From Chitinispirillaceae bacterium (lineage in GTDB: Bacteria > Fibrobacterota > Chitinivibrionia > Chitinivibrionales > Chitinispirillaceae): a DNA stretch of 47,721 nucleotides. The notes below the pieces were generated by a model. That model saw nothing but the letters and a program-made list of their open reading frames with translations, was not told where the DNA came from and searched no databases. Shown in pieces: positions 43,085 to 47,721 of this stretch. The stretch spans positions 1 through 47,721 of the forward strand of contig JAFGIW010000136.1 of the NCBI GenBank assembly GCA_016929415.1, in the 5' to 3' direction. Both the position numbers and the translations under genes were made by a program. Every line of letters begins with the position of its first letter. The first letter of the stretch is position 1.

Positions 43085-44185
43085 ATGAGAGTATCTCCGC
43101 TGAAGAACCGTTTTTTGCAGAATGACGCCTCATTTTCCGAACGGTACGGCACTGAGATCGTTACCCGGGTACGCGACGTGCGCACAGAGTATGATGCCAT
43201 ACGTCAAACGGTCGGAGTTACCGATTTTTCATTCATGCAGAAATTCCGTTTCCCCGAGGAGTCGGGACTTGATCATCTCGACGACATGATGGCGGGGAAT
43301 GTCGCCAAGGTCCGTTTCGGCCGGGTATTGCATACGTTTCTCCCCGACGACAAGGGCATGCTCCTTGCCGATTGTTATATCGCCAACAACGACGACGAGT
43401 TTATCGTGCTCTGTGAAAGCATTGCGGACGATGCGGCCATACGACAGCGTTTTCTTGAAAAGGACGGACACGGCGGTGAAGATTTTACCGAGTCGCACAT
43501 CGTGATCGGCATCGACGGCTACAAGGCGTGGGAGGTCGCGCGGCAGCTCTTCGGTGCCGATATTCTCGGATTACCCTATCTTTCGATCGAACGGTATCTT
43601 TTCAACGACATCCCGGTTCGTCTGTTGCGCTGCGGCAAGACTTCGGAATTCGGGTATCTTATCATGGCGCCGCTGGAGGTTGCCGATGCGTTGTTCGACA
43701 AGGTGTTGACACTTGCACAAAGTTTCGGGGGCTTTCTCTGCGGAACCGACATCCACAACGATCTGCGGCTGGAGGGAAGGTTTTTCAATATTTTCGCCGA
43801 GGGCAGGCAGGTAGGCGACCCGCTCGTGCTGGGGCTGCAATGGATGATCGATTTTGAAAAAGAGCGGTTTCCCGGCAGAGACGAACTGGCAGGGCGCCGT
43901 GCGGCCGGATTGCGGAAGAAAATTATCGGCATTCAGGCGCCGGATTCCGTTATGTTCGAAACGGAAAAAACGCTTTTTGACGGCGATACAGCGGTGGGAA
44001 CCGTTAAAGCCACCTGCTTTTCATACCTGCTCAATGCCTCCCTCGGGTTGGCGCTATTCGAGAACGAAGTCGCATACGCCGGGTTGCCCTTTCATTACGG
44101 ATCGCCGTCCGGCCCGGCAATACGGACTATTTCGATGCCGCCGATCATGCCGAAAAGCCTGACGGTAAAACTGGATGAGTTGTAG
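43085..44185 (+). CDS. GcvT/YgfZ-fold folate-binding (aminomethyltransferase-like) protein
   Basis: This 366-residue protein opens like glycine-cleavage T-proteins (YDAIRQTVGVTDFSFMQKFRF ... HLDDMMAGNVAKVRFGRVLHTFLPDDKGMLLADCYIANNDDEFIVL). Further family segments follow: GYKAWEVARQLFG, LRCGKTSEFGYLIMAP, GTDIHNDLRLEGRF, and the C-terminal barrel with GTVKATCFSYLLNASLGLALF. T-proteins move a one-carbon unit to tetrahydrofolate; relatives act in demethylation, methyl transfer or Fe-S assembly. It is not near gcvH or gcvP but sits inside an acyl-assembly operon. I suggest, as inference, a one-carbon reaction on the ACP-bound product or in partnership with the B12 radical SAM domain. It starts at ATG 43085 after AGAGGA; the longer frame from 42947 lies within the carrier protein gene. 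Confidence 0.82.
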   Translation: MRVSPLKNRFLQNDASFSERYGTEIVTRVRDVRTEYDAIRQTVGVTDFSFMQKFRFPEESGLDHLDDMMAGNVAKVRFGRVLHTFLPDDKGMLLADCYIANNDDEFIVLCESIADDAAIRQRFLEKDGHGGEDFTESHIVIGIDGYKAWEVARQLFGADILGLPYLSIERYLFNDIPVRLLRCGKTSEFGYLIMAPLEVADALFDKVLTLAQSFGGFLCGTDIHNDLRLEGRFFNIFAEGRQVGDPLVLGLQWMIDFEKERFPGRDELAGRRAAGLRKKIIGIQAPDSVMFETEKTLFDGDTAVGTVKATCFSYLLNASLGLALFENEVAYAGLPFHYGSPSGPAIRTISMPPIMPKSLTVKLDEL

Positions 44186-44285
44186 GAGCGTACTCGCTGT
44201 CGGCGCCCCGGAGGCGGCCAAGGCGACATGATTTGTTTCAACCCGATCAATGGTGAGAGGGCGGTATTTTCACCGACGGTTAACA

Positions 44286-45026
44286 ATGGAACAATTTACC
44301 CGGAAAACGGTCATTGTTACGGGGGGCTCCCGTGGTATCGGCAAGGCAATTGTCACGGCGTTCGCCGCGGAGGGCGCTTCCGTCTATTTTACCTACCATC
44401 ATCACAACGAGGCCGCCGACATCGTGGCAAAGGAAACGGGCGCGCACCCGATTCGTTGTGAACAATCCGATGAGCGGGCAATTGCCGCCGCGGTCGATGA
44501 AGTCGCCGCAACAAGCGGATCAATTGACATTCTGGTCAACAATGCCGGGGCCGTCGCCGATCAGTTTCTGATGATGATGCCCCGTGAGGCCTGGACTAAA
44601 GTGATCGACACCAATATCGGCGGCGCCTTCCTGTGGACCAAGGCCGTGTCGCGCTGCATGTTGAATGCGAAACAGGGCGCGATTGTCAATATCGCTTCCG
44701 TTTCTGGGCTGGTGGGAATCGCCGGGCAGGCGAACTACGCCGCTTCAAAGGGCGCAATCATCTCTTTTTCGCGTTCCTGTGCGGCGGAACTCGGTCCGAA
44801 GGGAATCCGGGTAAATACCGTCGTACCCGGCTTTATCGATACCGATATGACCGCAAAAATGCCCCGATTCATCAAGCGACAGAATCTCGAACGGATTTTA
44901 CTTCACCGCTTCGGTACAGCCGCCGAGGTAGCCGGTGTCGTAACATTCCTTGCTTCAAGTAAAGCTTCCTATATAATAGGGCAGACCATTGTCGTCGATG
45001 GAGGTTTGATGGGAACGGTCGTTTGA
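44286..45026 (+). CDS. 3-oxoacyl-ACP reductase (FabG-type short-chain dehydrogenase)
   Basis: This 246-residue SDR has the NADPH loop TGGSRGIGKAI, NNAG motif (ILVNNAGAVAD), catalytic Ser in NIASVSGLVG, Tyr151 and Lys155 (YAASKGA), and the FabG-like PGFIDTDMT and IVVDGG ends. It should reduce the 3-keto group made by the ketosynthases. It is the only reductive step visible, so the product chain may stay hydroxylated unless other enzymes act from elsewhere. ATG 44286 gives the usual N-terminus; ATG 44250 is in frame but adds a basic extension. It overlaps fabD through TGATG. Confidence 0.93.
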   Translation: MEQFTRKTVIVTGGSRGIGKAIVTAFAAEGASVYFTYHHHNEAADIVAKETGAHPIRCEQSDERAIAAAVDEVAATSGSIDILVNNAGAVADQFLMMMPREAWTKVIDTNIGGAFLWTKAVSRCMLNAKQGAIVNIASVSGLVGIAGQANYAASKGAIISFSRSCAAELGPKGIRVNTVVPGFIDTDMTAKMPRFIKRQNLERILLHRFGTAAEVAGVVTFLASSKASYIIGQTIVVDGGLMGTVV

Positions 45027-45970
45027 TGGGGAAAAGAGCATTTCTCTTTCCGGGTCAGGGATCTCAGGAAATCGGCATGGGGAGCGACCTGATCAATGAC
45101 GACTCCTTCACCCGGGCGCTTTTCACCGCCGCATCCGACCTCGTGCATGAAGATCTCGAAAAACTCTGTCTGCACGGGCCGGCTCGACGATTGATGAATG
45201 CCCGTTTTTTACAACCGGCGCTGGTGGCGGTTTGCCTGGGGTATTGGCATCGTCTGGTTGAAAACGGCATTCAGCCGGATGTCGTTCTGGGTCATTCGCT
45301 GGGGGAGATCACCTCGCTGGCTGCGGCAGGAATCGTTACACCGGAAGTATGCCTGCAGATTGCAGCCAAACGCGGTGAATTGATGGATATTGTCGCTCAA
45401 AATTGCCGGGGCGGGATGCTGGCAATTCTGTTTGTACCGCCTGCAACGGTTGAACGATTAATCGCCGAAATCGGGGAGGAAAAGCGCCTTGTCCTTGCGA
45501 ATGATAATGCTACAGAACAGGTGGTAATCTCCGGCGAGTCCCTGTTGCTCGATCGAATCGCGTCACGCATCACCCGTGAAAAACTTGGAAAATGCCGCAG
45601 AGTAGAGGTCGTCGGACCATGGCATAGCCCATTCATGGATGAATCACGTGATATTTTTGAAGAATGGGTTGCTTCAATCCCGTTTTTACCGCCGAAACTG
45701 CCGGTTATTTTTAATGCCACGGCAGCTCCGGAATACGATACGTCGAAAATCAAGCAACTGGTATCCTGGCAATTGACCTGCCCGGTATTCTGGCGCAGCT
45801 GTATGGAGACCCTCAAGACAATGGGTGTGGACATACTCTATGAAATCGGACCCCAACGTATTTTGTCAGGGCTTGCACGGATAAACGGTTTTAAAAAGGG
45901 GACGATCATTCACAATATAAACAGTCTTCGCGGTATCGATCGGGTTGCGGCATATACATCTGCCGACTGA
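45026..45970 (+). CDS. malonyl-CoA:ACP transacylase (FabD-type)
   Basis: This 314-residue acyltransferase loads malonyl units onto the carrier protein. The oxyanion loop is LFPGQGSQ, the nucleophile Ser91 is in GHSLGE, and the catalytic His lies in the region PWHSPFM (a GPWHSPFM form of the usual GAFHSPLM). The start ATG overlaps the ketoreductase stop (TGATG). Its presence means the operon carries its own extender-unit supply. It is the last gene of the set; 348 bp of non-coding sequence follow. Confidence 0.94.
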   Translation: MGKRAFLFPGQGSQEIGMGSDLINDDSFTRALFTAASDLVHEDLEKLCLHGPARRLMNARFLQPALVAVCLGYWHRLVENGIQPDVVLGHSLGEITSLAAAGIVTPEVCLQIAAKRGELMDIVAQNCRGGMLAILFVPPATVERLIAEIGEEKRLVLANDNATEQVVISGESLLLDRIASRITREKLGKCRRVEVVGPWHSPFMDESRDIFEEWVASIPFLPPKLPVIFNATAAPEYDTSKIKQLVSWQLTCPVFWRSCMETLKTMGVDILYEIGPQRILSGLARINGFKKGTIIHNINSLRGIDRVAAYTSAD

Positions 45971-46318
45971 TCAAGGCCGCTCAGGCGGAATGGCCAACCA
46001 ACCTCCATGGAGTGAGTGTCCCTTGAACAGGCATTCTGTGGTTATGCTATAAACATTACGGCACCGGTTGTTGTGTAATGCTGAAGGAACAGCAGGTCAA
46101 GATGGCCGGGTTATTTATCCATACCAATACGGTTGCATTTCATCTGATATCATGATACGTTTGCATTATATTAGAGAGGTGGTGTGGAACGGCCATACCA
46201 TTTTTTTTTCGGTTAGAATGTTGAAATAAATGACCTGCGGCTATTATTTTGCTTCATCACATGTTGTGTGAAGTGGGGGGGCTCTCATTTAAGCCAATAC
46301 ACAAGGAGGCTTTGTGTT
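45971..46318. other. 348-bp intergenic region
   Basis: An AT-rich gap after the acyl-assembly operon. No clear terminator: a poly-T tract at about 46200 lacks a stem. The segment ATACGTTTGCATTATATTAG (about 46155-46174) is the most promoter-like part for the following secreted protein. No RNA gene or repeat seen. Confidence 0.4.
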
Positions 46319-47521
46319 ATGAAAAAGGTGCATGTAGTGTGTTTAGCATTGTTGCTTGGTTCAGTTTTTGCATCATCCGAAAATAATTGGCTCAACGGCA
46401 AAGTTACCGATCAGGACGGGGACGCGATTACCGGCGCCTTGGTGTGGTTTTCTACCCATGAAGCCACGGCCGTGACGGATTCCCTTGGGCAATACCAGTT
46501 TGGTGATGAGTTACCCGTTTGTTTTACCCGGCAGAGATCGGTGGAGACCGGGCCCGTTCTTTCACGGAATTCACTCTCTTTCAATGTTTCCGGACAACCT
46601 GCCTCGGTTCGATTGGAAGTCGTCGATCTGGCGGGCAAATGCGTTAAACGGGTCGTGAATGAGCAGTTGTCCCCCCGGAATTACCTGTTCGCACTGCCTG
46701 CCGGCAAGCTTCCCGTCTCCATGTGCATTATATCTTTGAAAATAAATGACAAACGCTTCACCTGGCGGGCGCTCGTGGGTGAGAACGGCATCCTGCATAC
46801 AGGCACACCATCGGCGGCGTTGTCATCGAACAACAGCCGTTCGGCGAAGCTGGCGGCTTCACTCAACGATACGCTCCATTGTACGAGGGAAAAGTATTTC
46901 AAGGTGGACACGGTGATCGTCTCCTACGAAGGGACGATTGACATTACGATGGAGTCCATTGATGCCAAAGGGCCATACGTCAAGATATTGGGCGGCGATA
47001 CCGTCCAATACGCATTCCAGGACTCGATAACATGGCTAAAGTACTGGAATACCGACAGCTTTTCCGTACAGATTGAATATAATTACGATTCATCATTTTT
47101 GTCGCCGCCGACAAATACCACAATCGATATGGAACGTTCGAGCTTCGTCCGTATACCGTATCAGATTTACACTAATGAATTTGATAACGATACAACCGCG
47201 TCTCGTCTGCTGGTTCTCTACGATTCGTCAAAGACGGATACCGAGAAACCGGTTATCACTCTTGATCATGATACGGTTGAGCTGACCAAAGGCGAGCTTT
47301 TCGATCTGAGAGATGGGTTGACGATCACCGATGTGGTTGATTCCCACATTGTATTTATGGATTTGGTCAACATTACCGATGATATCAGAACTACAGCGGA
47401 AAGAATCGATGTCTACCAGATCAACTTCGATGTCCCGGGTACCTACACCGTGACCTACAGAGTTATGGACACCCATATGAATATGGCGGAAGCGAAACGA
47501 ACGATCATCGTTACCAAATAA
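46319..47521 (+). CDS. secreted multi-domain protein: carboxypeptidase-regulatory-like, internal sorting-type domain, DUF5011-like Ig domain
   Basis: This 400-residue protein has a signal peptide (about 1-19, MKKVHVVCLALLLGSVFAS). A carboxypeptidase-regulatory-like beta domain follows (about 22-65, GKVTDQDGDAITGALVWF ... TDSLGQYQF). A sorting-domain-like stretch (about 78-155, SVRLEVVDLAGKCVKRVV ... LPAGKLPVSMCIISLK) lies in the interior, not at the end. Then comes a linker beta region and a C-terminal DUF5011/Cry22-type Ig domain (about 310-400, KPVITLDHDTVELTKGE ... VPGTYTVTYRVMDTHMNMAEAKRTIIV). It is likely a surface or extracellular adhesive protein; no catalytic motif. I chose ATG 46319 because AAGGAGG lies 8-9 bp upstream and a signal peptide starts there. 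Confidence 0.82.
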   Translation: MKKVHVVCLALLLGSVFASSENNWLNGKVTDQDGDAITGALVWFSTHEATAVTDSLGQYQFGDELPVCFTRQRSVETGPVLSRNSLSFNVSGQPASVRLEVVDLAGKCVKRVVNEQLSPRNYLFALPAGKLPVSMCIISLKINDKRFTWRALVGENGILHTGTPSAALSSNNSRSAKLAASLNDTLHCTREKYFKVDTVIVSYEGTIDITMESIDAKGPYVKILGGDTVQYAFQDSITWLKYWNTDSFSVQIEYNYDSSFLSPPTNTTIDMERSSFVRIPYQIYTNEFDNDTTASRLLVLYDSSKTDTEKPVITLDHDTVELTKGELFDLRDGLTITDVVDSHIVFMDLVNITDDIRTTAERIDVYQINFDVPGTYTVTYRVMDTHMNMAEAKRTIIVTK

Positions 47522-47570
47522 GCGGCAGTTCCGCCAGCTTCCGTCCGGTAATCCTCTACGAACGGGAAAA

Positions 47571-47601
47571 AACGGCGTCAGGTCATCCGGGCGCCGTTTT
47601 T
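47571..47601 (+). terminator. factor-independent terminator after the DUF5011-type gene
   Basis: AACGGCG, a 14-base loop, CGCCGTT, then TTTC. About 50 bp after the stop codon. Confidence 0.85.
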
Positions 47602-47618
47602 CTTGCATCTGTTGTCTT

Positions 47619-47721
47619 TTAACCCGGACTATTCATCTTTTCGTAGCGAGGCGCTGCAATGCCTGTCGGATCGGGCCTCCCGCAGCGAAGCGCACCGCAG
47701 GAATACTTGTAGTATTTTGAG
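47619..47721. repeat. probable arm of a small palindromic intergenic element, cut by the window end
   Basis: From AACCCGGACTATTCATC onward the sequence is GC-rich and non-coding. It contains a perfect inner palindrome AATACT-TGT-AGTATT (47702-47716). The layout (a CGGATCGGGCC block, then the palindrome at the very end) suggests that the complementary arm lies beyond the window. Type and size cannot be decided from what is visible. Confidence 0.4.

Noticed and set aside
43085..44185. glycine cleavage T-protein gcvT
   Set aside because: The fold matches, but no gcvH or gcvP is near and the operon context is acyl assembly, so the gene symbol was not assigned.
36718..45970. A ladderane or aryl-polyene biosynthesis cluster
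   Set aside because: Radical SAM plus FabF homologues recall ladderane loci, and KS/CLF/ACP/KR recall aryl polyenes. The dehydratases, starter ligase, thioesterase, acyltransferase/glycosyltransferase or desaturase genes expected for either are absent, so I do not name a product.

Overview
The window reads as a chromosomal segment of a Gram-negative, GC-rich, probably uncultured bacterium. My best guess is the Fibrobacterota (Chitinivibrionia/Chitinispirillia side). The main reason is that most secreted proteins here end in a short beta-rich tail of the form 'Y/F-D/S-L-x-G-R/K ... G-x-Y/F-x-V-K/R', like the C-terminal sorting domains of that phylum and of Bacteroidota T9SS cargo. This is inference: no rRNA or marker phylogeny is available here. 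I found no tRNA, rRNA, CRISPR array, or complete insertion sequence.

Layout. 1-2.35 kb is a scrapyard: a DUF4143-type ATPase, a 39-codon relic of an RHS core repeat, and a lamin-tail/CotH gene that has lost its middle. 2.75-6.9 kb (minus) is a two-gene secreted carbohydrate operon: a family 9-like pectate lyase/beta-helix protein, then a family 2 glycoside hydrolase starting on an overlapping TTG. 7.2-16.8 kb is an oligopeptide ABC importer locus (oppA, oppB, oppC ... oppD, oppF) split by a large hybrid sensor kinase on the opposite strand. 17.6-23.5 kb holds two tandem secreted arylsulfotransferase-like paralogues, a repeat-rich spacer and a Tat-exported DUF362 protein. 24-27.3 kb has a two-domain methyltransferase protein convergent with an MFS transporter. 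27.4-36.5 kb is housekeeping: pdxJ, a divergent polysaccharide deacetylase, miaA, pyrR-pyrB-pyrC, a winged-helix membrane protein, a lipoprotein and an M17 aminopeptidase.

The most interesting part is 36.7-46.0 kb, six tightly packed plus-strand genes forming an apparent fatty-acid/polyketide-type assembly line. Gene 1 fuses a B12-binding radical SAM enzyme to a ketosynthase (KS) and a catalytically dead KS (chain-length-factor-like, CLF). Gene 2 is a second KS-CLF fusion. They are followed by a dedicated acyl carrier protein, a GcvT/YgfZ-fold folate-type protein, a FabG-type ketoreductase and a FabD-type malonyl transferase. Four of the five junctions overlap or lie within 4 bp, so the genes are probably co-translated. 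No dehydratase, enoyl reductase, thioesterase or AMP ligase is present. I do not recognise this architecture as a described system. It most resembles the KS-CLF didomain of PUFA synthases, and loosely the radical-SAM/FabF neighbourhoods discussed for ladderane lipids.

The last gene (46.3-47.5 kb) is a secreted multi-domain protein whose sorting-type domain sits in the middle rather than at the end. The window closes inside what looks like one arm of a small palindromic intergenic element.
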